Made by a program: the position numbers and the translations under genes. A DNA stretch of 64,000 nt from Opitutia bacterium. GTDB taxonomy: Bacteria; Verrucomicrobiota; Verrucomicrobiia; Opitutales; UBA953. The stretch lies in assembly GCA_003569245.1 (NCBI GenBank), contig BGOM01000021.1, positions 1-64,000 on the forward strand, read 5' to 3'. How positions within the stretch are numbered: position 1 is the first letter of the stretch; the number at the start of each line of letters is the position of its first letter. Shown in pieces: positions 38,196 through 48,555 of the stretch. The notes under the pieces are model-generated. The model made no database searches and was not told where the DNA came from. It saw only the letters and a program-made list of their open reading frames with translations.

Positions 38196-39601
38196 GTGCC
38201 CGACCGCCTGCCCAGTCCCGCCGCCCTGCGCGCGGCCGCCGCGCGGTTACCGCGGTTGCCCGCGCCGCCGACGGAGCCGATCGGACCGATCGCGGTCGGC
38301 CTCTCCGGCGGGGCGGATTCGGTCTTCGCGCTGGCCGCGCTCTGGGGTGATGAGGCCGTGCGCCCGCGGTTGCGCGCCTGGCACTTCGACCATCGGGTGC
38401 GCGGGGAGGCCTCGGCCGGCGACGCCGCGTTCTGCGCCGCGCTGTGCGCCGGGCTCGGCATCCCCTTCACCGGTGGGGCGCGTGCCGCGACCGGCCCGGC
38501 CTCCGAGGCGGAACTCCGCGCGGAACGCGACGACTTTTTCCGCGCCCAGCGCGCCGCCCAGGCCGTCCGCCTGCTGGTGACCGCCCATCACGTCGATGAC
38601 CAGGTCGAGACGATGCTGATGCGGCTGGCGCACGGGGCCGGTCCGGTCGGCCTCGCCGCGCCCCGCGTCCGCCAGACCTTCCGCGACGGCCACGTGCGTT
38701 GGCGGCCTTTGCTGGCCGCCGGGCTGCGCAAGGCGGACCTGGTCGCGGCGCTCGGTACGGCGGGTCTGCCGTGGCGCGAGGACGAGACCAACGCCACGGA
38801 CGTCGCGCGGCGCAACCGTGTCCGGGCGTGGCTCGCCGCCGGCGCCGATACGGCCTTGGGCGAAGGGTACGCCCGGGGTTTCGCGCGCGCCGCGCGGATC
38901 CAGGACGAGCTGGCGGAAGCGTTGTTCGCCTGGGGCGCGCAGCTCGGGGCGCAGGTCGACGCCGAGGGTCGTCTGTCGGTCGCGGGTTTGCGCGGCGCGC
39001 CCGCGGCCTTGCGTCGTTTCCTGTTGGACGACTACCTGCGCGGTCAGGGGATCCGCGAGGCCTCCTCCGAATCGCTCACGCCTTTGCTGGAGGCGATCGC
39101 CGGCGGCACCGCCGCCCGGGCCAGCGTCGCCGGCGAAGTGGTGCAGGTTCGCGATGGCCGCCTGTCGGTCGAGCGCCCCGAGCCGTCGTTGGGTCCGGAA
39201 CTCCGCCCGCTGCGGCCCGGCGCCGCCGCCGGCGGCTTGACCGTCGAACGGTCGACGTCGATGAAGCCCTCTGGACGAGATTGGCCCGCGGGGAAGTCGC
39301 GCCGGAGCGCGAGACGTACCTCCGCGGGCCCGCCGGCGAACTGCATTGGCGCGGGCGGGTCGCCGGCGATCGCTACCAGCCGCTGGGTGCGCCTGGCTCG
39401 GCCAAGGTCTCCGACCTGCTCATCAACCGCAAAATCCCCGCGGGGCTGAGGGAGGCGCTGCCGGTCGTCCTGACCGGCGAGACGATCCTCTGGGTCCCGG
39501 GCCTGCCACCCGCTGATTCCCACCGTCTGACCGGTCCGGCGAAGGGGGCTGTCCGGTTGACATGGGACGCCTCGCGGGTAGGTTCAATCCTCCCTTCATG
39601 A
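38196..39601 (+). CDS. tilS: tRNA(Ile)-lysidine synthase, one frameshift
   Basis: TilS modifies C34 of tRNA-Ile(CAU) to lysidine so it reads AUA. From a GTG start the protein has the PP-loop IAVGLSGGADSVFALAALWG, FDHRVRGEASAGDAAFCAAL, TAHHVDDQVETMLMRLAHGA and REDETNATDVARRNRVRA. The C-terminal domain sits in another frame after a missing base near 39248-39252: VDVDEALWTRLARGEVAPER, GDRYQPLGAPGSAKVSDLL and [15 protein letters not shown]. Adding one base gives 469 codons. The end overlaps the ftsH ATG (ATGA). The gene is essential in most bacteria, so the break is probably a consensus error. Confidence 0.88.
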
Positions 39602-41571
39602 GTCAAAACGACAACGATGATGACCGCGGCGGAAAGCGCGTGAACACCAAGCCGGTGATCGTCTGGCTGCTCCTGATGCTGGCCATCTTCCTGCTCGTCA
39701 ACTACTCGGCCGGCCCGGCCAAGGCCCCCGACGCCCTGACCGTGCCGAAGCTGCTGGTCATGGCCCAGGAGAAGAAGATCAAGTCGATCACGATCAAATC
39801 CGACCCGACCGGCGGCTCTCCGAGCTGGTACCAGCTCAGCGGCGAACTCGAGGTCAAGGGCGCGGACGCCCAGGAGAAGTCCCGGTTCGTCGCCCAGGGC
39901 AAGCTGACCGACAAGGATTACGAGGCCCTCCGCGCCAGCGTCCCCAAGTTCGAGGAGGCGCCGGCCCAGACCGGCCTGACCATGTTCCTCTACAACGTCC
40001 TGCCCACGTTGCTCATCTCGGGCCTGCTGCTGTACATGATGTACCGCTTCCTGAAGAACGCGAACAAGGGCGCCATGCAGTTCGCCAAGAGCCGCGCCCG
40101 CCTCAACTCCACCGACAAGGAGACCACCACCTTCAAGGACGTCGCGGGTTGCGACGAGGCCAAGGAGGAGGTCAAGGAGATCGTCGACTTCCTCAAGGAC
40201 CCGAAGCGCTTCACCAAGATCGGCGCCTCGATCCCGAAGGGCGTCCTGATGGTCGGTCCTCCCGGCACCGGCAAGACCCTCCTGGCCCGCGCGGTCGCCG
40301 GCGAGGCCGGCGTGCCGTTCCTCAGCATCAGCGGCTCCGACTTCGTCGAGATGTTCGTGGGCGTGGGCGCCGCCCGCGTGCGCGACACCTTCGAACAGGC
40401 CCGCAAGCTCGCCCCCTGCATCATCTTCATCGACGAGATCGACGCGGTCGGTCGCCAGCGCGGGGCCGGCCTCGGCGGCGGCAACGACGAGCGCGAACAG
40501 ACGCTCAACTCGCTGCTCGTGGAGATGGACGGTTTCGACGGCCAGTCGGGCGTGATCGTCATCGCCGCGACCAACCGTTCCGACGTGCTCGACGCGGCGC
40601 TGCTCCGCCCGGGTCGTTTCGACCGCCAGGTGTTCGTCGACCTGCCCGACCTGCGCGGCCGCGAGGCCGTCCTGGCGGTGCACGCCAAGCGTTTCCAGCT
40701 CGCCCCGTCCGTCGACCTCGCCCGCATCGCCCGCATGACGACCGGCATGTCCGGCGCCGACCTGGCCAACCTGCTCAACGAGTCCGCGCTGCACGCCGGC
40801 CGTCGCCAGCGCGACAAGGTCGAGATGGTCGACGTCGAGGAAGCCCGCGACAAGATCGCCTACGGCCGCGAGCGCAAGAAGGGGATGGACGAGGAGGATC
40901 GCCGCAGCACCGCCTACCACGAGGCCGGCCACGCGGTCGTCCAGGCGCTCATCGACGACGGCGCATTGCCGCTCCATAAGGTGACGATCATCCCGCGCGG
41001 GCGTGCCCTCGGCATGGCGATGCTCATGCCGACGAAGGACCTGCTGGGCTACTCGAAGCAGCGCCTCCTGAACTACATCTGCATGGCGATGGCCGGCCGC
41101 ATCGGCGAGCGCGTCACCACCGGCGACGTCTCCAACGGCGCCTCCTCCGACATCAAGCAGGCGACCCGCATGGCCCGGCAGATGGTCTGCGACTGGGGCA
41201 TGAGCGACCTCGGACCGATCGCGTTCGGCGAGAATTCCGACACCGTCTTCCTCGGCCGCGAGATCTCCCGCACCCAGTCCCACGGCGATGAGACCGCCCG
41301 CCGCATCGACGAGGCCGTGGCCCGCATCGTCAACGAGCAGTTCGCCCGCGCCGAGAAGCTCATCGCCGAGCACGCCGAGGCCCATCGCAAGATCGCCGAG
41401 GCCCTCCTCGAACATGAGACCCTGGACGGGGTCCATGTCATGGAGATCCTCAAGACCGGCGCCCTCCAGACCCCGATCGTCGGCCAGCCGGTCCTGCCGC
41501 CCGTCCGCGAGGTGCCCCCGCCCCTGACGTCGCCCGAGACCGGCACGCAGTCGGCCCCGAGCCCTGCTTGA
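39598..41571 (+). CDS. ftsH: ATP-dependent zinc metalloprotease FtsH
   Basis: A hexameric inner-membrane protease that degrades membrane and regulatory proteins. The 657-residue protein has two membrane spans ([37 protein letters not shown]) around a ~95-residue outer domain. Walker A is [20 protein letters not shown], Walker [17 protein letters not shown], and the second region of homology is [20 protein letters not shown]. The zinc site is [10 protein letters not shown]. The start ATG overlaps the tilS stop, an arrangement seen in many bacteria (tilS-ftsH). The C-terminal tail is proline-rich. Confidence 0.97.
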   Translation: MSQNDNDDDRGGKRVNTKPVIVWLLLMLAIFLLVNYSAGPAKAPDALTVPKLLVMAQEKKIKSITIKSDPTGGSPSWYQLSGELEVKGADAQEKSRFVAQGKLTDKDYEALRASVPKFEEAPAQTGLTMFLYNVLPTLLISGLLLYMMYRFLKNANKGAMQFAKSRARLNSTDKETTTFKDVAGCDEAKEEVKEIVDFLKDPKRFTKIGASIPKGVLMVGPPGTGKTLLARAVAGEAGVPFLSISGSDFVEMFVGVGAARVRDTFEQARKLAPCIIFIDEIDAVGRQRGAGLGGGNDEREQTLNSLLVEMDGFDGQSGVIVIAATNRSDVLDAALLRPGRFDRQVFVDLPDLRGREAVLAVHAKRFQLAPSVDLARIARMTTGMSGADLANLLNESALHAGRRQRDKVEMVDVEEARDKIAYGRERKKGMDEEDRRSTAYHEAGHAVVQALIDDGALPLHKVTIIPRGRALGMAMLMPTKDLLGYSKQRLLNYICMAMAGRIGERVTTGDVSNGASSDIKQATRMARQMVCDWGMSDLGPIAFGENSDTVFLGREISRTQSHGDETARRIDEAVARIVNEQFARAEKLIAEHAEAHRKIAEALLEHETLDGVHVMEILKTGALQTPIVGQPVLPPVREVPPPLTSPETGTQSAPSPA

Positions 41572-41577
41572 GGTTTG

Positions 41578-41604
41578 CCCCCGGTGCCCCCGGGGGTATT
41601 TTTT
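41578..41604 (+). terminator. Terminator after ftsH
   Basis: CCCCCGG, TGCCC loop, CCGGGGG, then TATTTTTT. The coaE ATG lies six bases later, so coaE must be read through or started within this region. Confidence 0.7.
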
Positions 41605-41609
41605 GTCCC

Positions 41610-42188
41610 ATGGTCATCGGACTCACCGGCGGCATCGGTTGCGGCAAGACCGCCGCGGCCGCCTGTTTCGCCCGCAGGGGCTTCCAGATCGTCGATGCCG
41701 ACGCCCTGGCCCGGGAGGTCCTGACCTCGCCGGCTTGCGTCGCCCAGCTGGTCGGGCGCTGGGGGCAGGCTTGCCTGGCAGGGGAGGGGACCCCCGACCG
41801 GGCTTGGATCGCCGCCAAAGTCTTTGCCGACCCGGCGGAGCGGGCGTTCCTGGAGTCGATCACCCACCCTGAGGTCGCCCGGCGACGCACCCAAGCCGTG
41901 GCCGATCGTTCGCGGCATCACGTGGTCGAGATCCCCTTGCTTTTTGAGAAGGACTTGGCGGCGGAGTTCGATGCGGTGGTGTGCGTCAGCAGCTCCGACC
42001 CGGTGAGGTTCCTCCGTTTGGAGCATCGTGGGCTCAGTCCGGAGGCGGCCAAGGCGAGGATGAATTCGCAAGCACCTTTGGCAGAGAAGGTTAAGAAAGC
42101 GGACTACGTTCTCTTCAACGATGGCGACCTGGCATTCCTCGATGCGCAGGTCGCGGACTTGGTCGATCGATTACGGACCGAGGTTTAG
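41610..42188 (+). CDS. coaE: Dephospho-CoA kinase
   Basis: CoaE phosphorylates the ribose 3'-OH of dephospho-CoA, the last step of CoA synthesis. The 192-residue protein has the P-loop VIGLTGGIGCGKTAAAACFA, IVDADALAREV, ESITHPEVARRRTQA and EIPLLFEKDLAAEFDAVVCV. The family length is ~200. The ATG after TTTTTTGTCCC was chosen; the longer track ORF starts inside the ftsH stop region and crosses the terminator. It precedes the pilus block in the same direction. Confidence 0.94.
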   Translation: MVIGLTGGIGCGKTAAAACFARRGFQIVDADALAREVLTSPACVAQLVGRWGQACLAGEGTPDRAWIAAKVFADPAERAFLESITHPEVARRRTQAVADRSRHHVVEIPLLFEKDLAAEFDAVVCVSSSDPVRFLRLEHRGLSPEAAKARMNSQAPLAEKVKKADYVLFNDGDLAFLDAQVADLVDRLRTEV

Positions 42189-42310
42189 AACCGCTTTTGC
42201 CCGACTTTGCGGTTGCGGCAAGGGTCGTCGGATTTAGGTTTTCCTTTCCCGTCATTCCGCGCCCTCGGCTTGACCCTCCTCACCCCACCTTCCGACTGGA
42301 TTTCCCTACC

Positions 42311-44029
42311 GTGACGACCGCCGACGATTTCGTCATCCAATTCATCCAAGACAAGGGTCTCGTGACCTCGGCCCAGGTCGCCGAAGCGAGAGCCGAGCTA
42401 GGCCAGGTCCCGGAGGGGCAGCACCCCGACACCGCCGCCTTGGCGAAGTTGGTCGAAGGGGGGAAGGTCACCTGGGCCGCCATCACCCAGGCGCTGGGCC
42501 TCGAGTTCGACATGGAGGTCGTCGATGTCGCCCAGGTCACCCCGGCCGAGGATCTCCTGAAGCTCGTGAGCCGGGAGCAGGCCGAGCGCCAGAACCTCCT
42601 GCCGCTCCAGATGGACGGGGTCGAACTGCTGGTCGCGATCGCGGACCCGCTCGACACCGAGACCCTCGACTCCCTTTCCCGGGTGCTCAAGCTCCCGATC
42701 AACCCCAAGCTCGCGACGCCCGACTCCCTGAAGGCCGCGATCGCGCGTTGCTACGGCGGGGGCCAGATGAACGTCTCCTACTCCGACGTCTTCGGCAAGG
42801 CCGAGGGCGACGGGCTCTCCGTCGAGCTGCCGCAGGGCGGGGACGTCAAGGAGGACGACGCCCCGATCATCCGCTACGTCAACTCGCTGATCGTCGACGC
42901 CATCCGCCGCAAGGCGTCCGACATCCACCTCGAGCCCCTCGAGAAGCGTTTCCGCGTGCGTTTCCGCATCGACGGCGTGCTGCAGGAGATGAAGGGCCCG
43001 CCCAAGCGCCTGCAGGCCTCGATCATCTCCCGCCTCAAGCTCATGGCCGAGGTCTCCCTCGCCGAGAAACGCATCCCGCAGGACGGCCGCATCCAGGCCC
43101 GTACCGGCGGCCGTGACATCGACTTGCGCGTGTCCGTCCTCCCGACCGTCTACGGCGAGTCGATCGTCATGCGCATCCTCGACAAGGAAGGCCTCAAGCT
43201 CGGCCTCCCCGAGCTCGGCTTCTTCGCCGACGACCAGGCCAAGTTCCAGGGCCTCATCTCGGGCTCCGACGGCGTCTTCCTCGTCACCGGCCCGACCGGT
43301 TCCGGCAAGTCGACCACGCTCTATTCGGCGCTGAACTACATCAACAAGCCCGACCGCAAGATCATCACCGTCGAGGACCCGGTCGAGTACCAGATGGCCG
43401 GCATCAACCAGGTGCAGGTCAAGCGCGACGTCGGCATGACCTTCGCCGCCGCGCTCCGCGCGATGCTCCGCCAGGCGCCGAACATCGTGATGATCGGGGA
43501 AATCCGCGACCTGGAGACCGCCGAGATCGCGATCAACGCGGCCCTCACCGGCCACATGGTGTTCTCGACCCTCCACACCAACGACTCCGTCAGCGCCGTC
43601 ACCCGTCTCGTCGACATCGGCGTCAAGCCCTTCCTCGTCTCCGCCGCGCTCCGCGGCGCCCTCGCCCAGCGCCTCGTGCGCCGGGTCTGCCAGTCCTGCG
43701 CCAAGCCCTACAAGCCCACCGCCAAGGAGCTCTACTCCATCGGGATGACCGAGCAGGACATCGCCGGCGCGACGCCGATGAAGGGCGCCGGTTGCGCGAA
43801 GTGCGGCGAACGCGGCTACAAGGGCCGCCGCGGCGTCTTCGAGCTCTTCGTCATCACCGAGGAGATCCAGGAGATGATCTACTCCGGCGCCACCCTCGTC
43901 GACCTCCGCCGCAAGGCCCGCGAGGCCGGCATGCGCACGATGCGCGAGGACGGCCAGCGCAAGGTCGCCTCCGGCATGACCACGATCGAAGAGGTCATGG
44001 GCGCCACCGTCGCCGACGACGTACTCTGA
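42311..44029 (+). CDS. pilB: Type IV pilus / type II secretion assembly ATPase (first copy)
   Basis: A GspE/PilB-family hexameric ATPase that powers pilin assembly. The 572-residue product, from the GTG at 42311, has an N-terminal MshEN-like part ([35 protein letters not shown]). The catalytic part has [20 protein letters not shown], Walker [40 protein letters not shown], and Walker [19 protein letters not shown] tetra-cysteine zinc element ([24 protein letters not shown]) follows. It is the first of four genes (pilB-pilT-pilB-pilC). A second paralog two genes on suggests two pseudopilus or pilus types, or a division of labour. Confidence 0.9.
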   Translation: MTTADDFVIQFIQDKGLVTSAQVAEARAELGQVPEGQHPDTAALAKLVEGGKVTWAAITQALGLEFDMEVVDVAQVTPAEDLLKLVSREQAERQNLLPLQMDGVELLVAIADPLDTETLDSLSRVLKLPINPKLATPDSLKAAIARCYGGGQMNVSYSDVFGKAEGDGLSVELPQGGDVKEDDAPIIRYVNSLIVDAIRRKASDIHLEPLEKRFRVRFRIDGVLQEMKGPPKRLQASIISRLKLMAEVSLAEKRIPQDGRIQARTGGRDIDLRVSVLPTVYGESIVMRILDKEGLKLGLPELGFFADDQAKFQGLISGSDGVFLVTGPTGSGKSTTLYSALNYINKPDRKIITVEDPVEYQMAGINQVQVKRDVGMTFAAALRAMLRQAPNIVMIGEIRDLETAEIAINAALTGHMVFSTLHTNDSVSAVTRLVDIGVKPFLVSAALRGALAQRLVRRVCQSCAKPYKPTAKELYSIGMTEQDIAGATPMKGAGCAKCGERGYKGRRGVFELFVITEEIQEMIYSGATLVDLRRKAREAGMRTMREDGQRKVASGMTTIEEVMGATVADDVL

Positions 44030-44031
44030 CC

Positions 44032-45102
44032 ATGGCTTACGATATCCACCAGCTCCTCGAGGCGATGATCGAGAACGGCGCCTCCGACCTGCACCTGCAC
44101 GTGGGCCGCGCCCCCAGCCTCCGCGTCTCCGGCAGCGTCGTCTCCATCGAGGGCGCCGCCCTTTCCCCCGCGGACACCGAGGCCCTCGTCCAGTCCATCA
44201 CCCCGCCCGAGCAGCTCGAGCGGCTCAAGCGCGACGGCGGTTGCGATTACGGCTTCTCCTTCCACAAGAAGGCCCGCTTCCGCGTCAACGTCTACCGCGG
44301 CAAGGGCGTCCTGGGCATGGTGCTCCGCCTGATCCCGGCCAAGATGTTCACCCTCGAGCAGCTCCGGCTCCCCCCGATGATCAAGGACCTGCTGCGCCGC
44401 CCGCGCGGCCTGATCCTCGTCACCGGCCCGACCGGCTCCGGCAAGTCGACCACGCTCGCCTCGATGATCGACTGGGTGAACCAGAACGAGGACGGCCACA
44501 TCGTCACCATCGAGGACCCGATCGAGTATTACCACGCGCACAAGAACTGCGTGGTGACCCAGCGCGAGGTGCATAACGACGTGCCCAGCTTCGCCGACGG
44601 CATCCGCTCGGCCCTCCGCCAGGACCCCGACGTCATCCTCATCGGCGAGATGCGCGACCTCGAGACCATCGAGGCCGCCGTCTCCGCCGCCGAGACGGGC
44701 CACCTCGTCTTCGGCACCCTCCACACGACCGGCGCCGCCCGCACCGTCGACCGCATCCTGGACGCGTTCCCCGCCGGGGCCCGCGACCAGATCCGCGTCC
44801 AGCTCGCCTCCTCCGTCGTCGCCGTCATCTCCCAGTGCCTTCTGCGGACCACCGACGACAAGCGTGTCGCCGCCTACGAGATCATGATCCGGACCGACGG
44901 CATCGCGGCCAAGATCCGCGAGAACAAGACGTTCCAGATCACCTCCGACATCGAGACCGGGGCCGCCCGCGGCATGCGCACCCTGGACGCCGACCTGCTG
45001 GCCCTCTTCAACCAGGGCATCATCGCCGAGGAGGAGGTCTTCAACTACGCCCAGGACGCCGAGATGATGCGCCAGCGCATCAAGGGCGGCGCCGCCCGCT
45101 GA
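44032..45102 (+). CDS. pilT: Pilus retraction ATPase PilT
   Basis: PilT powers pilus retraction and twitching. The 356-residue protein has [37 protein letters not shown], Walker [21 protein letters not shown], the PilT-specific [20 protein letters not shown] and [18 protein letters not shown]. It lacks the N-terminal MshEN domain and zinc element of the neighbouring PilB proteins. The C-terminal [20 protein letters not shown] is typical. It starts three bases after the first pilB stop. Confidence 0.94.
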   Translation: MAYDIHQLLEAMIENGASDLHLHVGRAPSLRVSGSVVSIEGAALSPADTEALVQSITPPEQLERLKRDGGCDYGFSFHKKARFRVNVYRGKGVLGMVLRLIPAKMFTLEQLRLPPMIKDLLRRPRGLILVTGPTGSGKSTTLASMIDWVNQNEDGHIVTIEDPIEYYHAHKNCVVTQREVHNDVPSFADGIRSALRQDPDVILIGEMRDLETIEAAVSAAETGHLVFGTLHTTGAARTVDRILDAFPAGARDQIRVQLASSVVAVISQCLLRTTDDKRVAAYEIMIRTDGIAAKIRENKTFQITSDIETGAARGMRTLDADLLALFNQGIIAEEEVFNYAQDAEMMRQRIKGGAAR

Positions 45103-45115
45103 CCCCGCCTTTCCC

Positions 45116-46801
45116 ATGTTTGACGACCATAGCGACCTTCTCCGCGAAATCGCCCTCGAGGCGGGCCTCGTGGACCAGACCCAAGCCGACGAGATCTGGG
45201 AGTCCCACGCCACGACGGGCAAGTCCTTCGCGGCCGGCCTGATCGACGCCGGCCTCGCGGACCGTCCCGCGATCCTGCAGGCCGTCGCGGACCATCTCCA
45301 CGTCCAGTATTACTCGGTCGTGCCCGCGGAGCCCGACGCCGAGGTCATCCGGCTGCTCAAGCCCGCCCAGGCCCACAAGTACATGGTGGTGCCCGTGGCC
45401 GACGAGGCCGGCAAGCTCACCCTGCTCGCCAAGGACCCCTTCAACTACGGCGCCGTCAACGAGCTCACCTTCATCCTCAAGCGCGACATCGAGCTGGCGG
45501 TCGGCGATCCGGAGCAGGTCGAGGCCGGCGTGATCCGCAGCTACGGCGAGGCCTCGGCCACGTCGATGGACGACCTCCTCGGCGAGTTCGAGCAGGTCGA
45601 GGGCGGCGCCGCCGTCACCGACGAGGACGTGACCAAGCAGGCCAGCCAGGCCCCGATCATCCGCTTCGTCGACCTGGTGCTCCAGGAGGCCGTCAAGGCC
45701 AAGGCGTCCGACATCCATTTCGAGCCGTTCGAGGACCAGTTCCGCATCCGCTACCGCATCGACGGTTCGCTGTACGAGATGGCCCCGCCGCCCAAGAACC
45801 TGGCGTCGGCCGTCATCGCGCGCGTCAAGGTCCTCTCCGCCCTCAACATCGCCGAGCGCCGCGTCCCGCAGGACGGCCGCATCAAGACCACCATCGGCGG
45901 GCGCGCCATCGACCTCCGCGTGTCGACCCTCCCGACGCAGTTCGGCGAGTCCGTCGTGCTCCGCATCCTGGACAAGACCGTCGTCAACCTGAGCCTCGAC
46001 GCGCTGTCGATGCAGGACGACATCAAGGAGGGCATCCGCGCGATGGTCGGCCGCCCCAACGGCATCTTCATCGTCACGGGCCCGACCGGCTCCGGCAAGA
46101 CCACCACCCTGTACTCCGCGCTCCGCGAGGTGAACACCGAGGACGTCAAGATCCTCACCGCCGAGGACCCCGTCGAGTACGAGGTCGAAGGCATCATGCA
46201 GGTCCCGATCAACCACCAGGTCGGCCTGACCTTCGCCGCGGCGCTCCGCTCCTTCCTGCGTCAGGACCCCGACACGATCATGGTCGGCGAGATCCGCGAC
46301 CTCGAGACCGCCCAGATCGCCGTGCAGGCGTCCCTGACCGGCCACGTCGTGCTCTCCACGCTCCACACCAACGACGCTCCGGGCGCCGTCACCCGTCTCA
46401 TCGACATGGGGCTGGAGCCGTTCCTCATCTCCGCCTCGCTCGAAGGCGTGCTCGCCCAGCGCCTCCTGCGCCGCATCTGCAAGGGCTGCCGCACCGCCTA
46501 CGAGCCCGACAAGGAGGTCATCAACATGCTCGACGTGGACGCGCTCGAGATCGCCAACCGCAAGTTCTACTTCGGCAAGGGCTGCCCCGAGTGCAACCGC
46601 TCGGGCTACCGCGGCCGCCAGGGCCTCTTCGAGCTGATGACCATCAGCGACCCGATCCGCACCCTCATCACCCAGAAGGCCCCGACCCTGGTGCTCAAGC
46701 AGAAGGCGATCGAGGTGGGCATGCGCCCGCTCCGCGAGGACGGCCTGCGCTGCATCTTCGACGGCCACACCACCATCGAGGAAGTCCTCAAGTACACCTG
46801 A
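45116..46801 (+). CDS. pilB: Type IV pilus / type II secretion assembly ATPase (second copy)
   Basis: The second GspE/PilB paralog, 561 residues. It has the N-terminal helical part ([20 protein letters not shown]), [40 protein letters not shown], Walker [40 protein letters not shown], Walker [21 protein letters not shown] and the cysteine element ([24 protein letters not shown]). The [20 protein letters not shown] block is closer to GspE-type sequences than the first copy, but naming it PilB or GspE is a guess. It lies 13 bases after pilT and 22 before pilC. Confidence 0.9.
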   Translation: MFDDHSDLLREIALEAGLVDQTQADEIWESHATTGKSFAAGLIDAGLADRPAILQAVADHLHVQYYSVVPAEPDAEVIRLLKPAQAHKYMVVPVADEAGKLTLLAKDPFNYGAVNELTFILKRDIELAVGDPEQVEAGVIRSYGEASATSMDDLLGEFEQVEGGAAVTDEDVTKQASQAPIIRFVDLVLQEAVKAKASDIHFEPFEDQFRIRYRIDGSLYEMAPPPKNLASAVIARVKVLSALNIAERRVPQDGRIKTTIGGRAIDLRVSTLPTQFGESVVLRILDKTVVNLSLDALSMQDDIKEGIRAMVGRPNGIFIVTGPTGSGKTTTLYSALREVNTEDVKILTAEDPVEYEVEGIMQVPINHQVGLTFAAALRSFLRQDPDTIMVGEIRDLETAQIAVQASLTGHVVLSTLHTNDAPGAVTRLIDMGLEPFLISASLEGVLAQRLLRRICKGCRTAYEPDKEVINMLDVDALEIANRKFYFGKGCPECNRSGYRGRQGLFELMTISDPIRTLITQKAPTLVLKQKAIEVGMRPLREDGLRCIFDGHTTIEEVLKYT

Positions 46802-46823
46802 ATCCCTTACCCATCCCCATCCC

Positions 46824-48065
46824 ATGCCCGACTACAAGTACAACGCGATCGACCGCAACGGCGCCCAGACCTCCGGCAAGATCGACGCGGCCAGCGAGGA
46901 GCAGGCCCGCCAGAAGCTCATGGCCCGCGGCCTCATGGTCACGACCCTGACCGGGGACGGCGGCGCGGCCAAGCCCCTCGTCGGCGGCGCCCCCGCCAAG
47001 AAGCCCGGCTTCAGCTTCGGCGCCAAGGTCACCCAGGACGACGTCACCGTGATGACCCGCCAGCTGGCGACCCTCATCACCGCCGGCCTGCCGCTGCTCC
47101 GCGCGCTCGAGCTGATCCACCGGCAGGAACGCAACCCCGTGTTCAAGGGCATCCTCGGCAACATCGCCGAGAGCGTCTCGCAGGGTAACAACCTCTCCGA
47201 GGCCCTGCAGGCCCACCCCAAGGTCTTCGACCGCCTGTTCGTGAACATGATCCGCGCGGGCGAGGCCGGCGGCGTGCTCGACAAGGTCCTGGACCGCCTC
47301 GCCAAGTTCCGCGAGAAGGCTTCCCGCATCCAGAAGAAGGTGAAGTCCGCGATGGTCTACCCGGCCGTCGTCGTGACCGTGGCCGTGGTCATCGTCTTCA
47401 TCCTGATGGTGAAGGTCGTCCCCTCCTTCCAGAACCTGCTCAGCGGCCAGAAGACGCAGATGCCGGCGCTCACCGCGTTCGTCGTCGGCATCTCCGACGC
47501 CCTCGTCACCTACTGGTACGTCACCCCGATCGCGCTGGTGGGCATCGTCGTCGGCTTCAAGGCGTGGCTGGCCTCCCCCAAGGGCAAGGAGATCTTCGAC
47601 CGCATCATCTTCAAGCTCCCGAAGGTGGGCGGCTTCGTGCAGATCGTCTCGGTCTCGCGGTTCGCGCGCACCTTCGGCACCCTGATGGCCTCCGGCGTGC
47701 CGATCCTGCAGGCGATCAACATCACCCGCGACACCCTGGACAACGTCGTCATCGCCAAGTCGCTCGAGCGCGTCCATGACCGCGTGCGCGACGGCGAGCC
47801 GCTCTCCGTCCCGCTCGAGCAGACGGGCGTCTTCCCGCAGATGGTCACCTCGATGATCCAGGTCGGCGAGGAGACGGGCCAGCTGCCCGAGATGCTCAAC
47901 CGCGTGGCCGACATCTACGACGAGGAGGTCGACAACGCCGTCGGCGCGCTGACTTCCATCATCGAGCCCGTGCTCATCGTGGGTCTGGCGGTGGTCGTCG
48001 GCACGATCGTCCTCGCGATGTTCCTCCCGCTCATCGCGCTGATCACCAAGATGTCCGGCGGCTGA
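46824..48065 (+). CDS. pilC: Pilus/secretion inner-membrane platform protein
   Basis: A GspF/PilC-family polytopic protein that couples the ATPase to pilin insertion. The 413-residue product starts PDYKYNAIDRNGAQTSGKID. Two repeated GspF domains follow: TRQLATLITAGLPLLRALEL in the first and SRFARTFGTLMASGVPILQA in the second. Membrane spans include VYPAVVVTVAVVIVFILMVK and EPVLIVGLAVVVGTIVLAMF at the end. It closes the pilB-pilT-pilB-pilC run and is followed by two terminators. Pilin, prepilin peptidase and secretin genes are not in the window. Confidence 0.94.
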   Translation: MPDYKYNAIDRNGAQTSGKIDAASEEQARQKLMARGLMVTTLTGDGGAAKPLVGGAPAKKPGFSFGAKVTQDDVTVMTRQLATLITAGLPLLRALELIHRQERNPVFKGILGNIAESVSQGNNLSEALQAHPKVFDRLFVNMIRAGEAGGVLDKVLDRLAKFREKASRIQKKVKSAMVYPAVVVTVAVVIVFILMVKVVPSFQNLLSGQKTQMPALTAFVVGISDALVTYWYVTPIALVGIVVGFKAWLASPKGKEIFDRIIFKLPKVGGFVQIVSVSRFARTFGTLMASGVPILQAINITRDTLDNVVIAKSLERVHDRVRDGEPLSVPLEQTGVFPQMVTSMIQVGEETGQLPEMLNRVADIYDEEVDNAVGALTSIIEPVLIVGLAVVVGTIVLAMFLPLIALITKMSGG

Positions 48066-48090
48066 GGCCGCCCGGATTCCCGGTACGACG

Positions 48091-48122
48091 AAGCCCGGCC
48101 CGCAAGGTGCCGGGCTTTTGTT
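48091..48122 (+). terminator. Terminator after pilC
   Basis: AAGCCCGGC, nine-base loop, GCCGGGCTT, then TTGTTT. Confidence 0.88.
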
Positions 48123-48154
48123 TGGCGGGGCGGGGGAGCGACCCCCGAAAAAGG

Positions 48155-48192
48155 AGGCGGCTTGCATACCCCTATGCAAGCCGCCTGTTTTT
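48155..48192 (+). terminator. Second, bidirectional terminator
   Basis: AGGCGGCTTGCATA, CCCC, TATGCAAGCCGCCT: a perfect 14-bp stem followed by GTTTTTT. On the other strand it is followed by CCTTTTT, so it can end transcription both ways. The next ~140 bases (48193-48334) before the tRNA are AT-rich with no ORF or recognisable RNA. Confidence 0.88.
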
Positions 48193-48334
48193 TACTGCTT
48201 TATCTTACTTACCCCATTGTCCCGTAGGACAAAGTTAACAGGAGATATCGTTCAAATACTCCAGGGACTGACAAGTTCAAAGTGATGGGTATTTTTACTC
48301 ACCCGCAAGCCTTTGAATAAGAACGATTTGAAAT

Positions 48335-48412
48335 TGGGTGCAGGGGTAGGATTTGAACCTACGACCTTCAGGTTATGAGCCTGACGAGCTAACCGGGCTG
48401 CTCCACCCTGCA
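48335..48412 (-). tRNA. Initiator tRNA-fMet (CAT)
   Basis: On the minus strand, TGCAGGG pairs with CCCTGCA. The D-arm GGAGCAGCCCGGTTAGCTC has the purine at position 11 typical of initiators. The anticodon stem TCAGG/CCTGA holds CTCATAA with anticodon CAT, and the T-loop is TAGGTTCAAATCCTA. The last acceptor pair is T1-A72 instead of the usual C1xA72 mismatch. The base at 73 reads C rather than A, followed by CCA. Initiator identity is judged from the D-arm and overall match. Confidence 0.88.
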
Positions 48413-48427
48413 ATCAGTGGAAGGTGG

Positions 48428-48456
48428 AATAGAGGGCGGACCGGCCAGCGGTGCAA
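48428..48456 (-). promoter_or_regulatory. Candidate promoter of tRNA-fMet
   Basis: TTGCAC, 17 bases, TCTATT on the minus strand, ending 15 bases upstream of the mature tRNA 5' end. The spacing is good. Confidence 0.5.
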
Positions 48457-48555
48457 GCCCATTTTTAGGGACCGGAGGCTCCCCTGCCAGGGGCGGAGAA
48501 AGGGGTTGAAGGAAAAAATCCCTCATCAACAATCTTCGCTACCCCGAGTCGTCCG

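Noticed and set aside
39373-41436. 687-residue minus-strand ORF opposite ftsH
   Set aside because: Shadow of ftsH and tilS; no recognisable domain.
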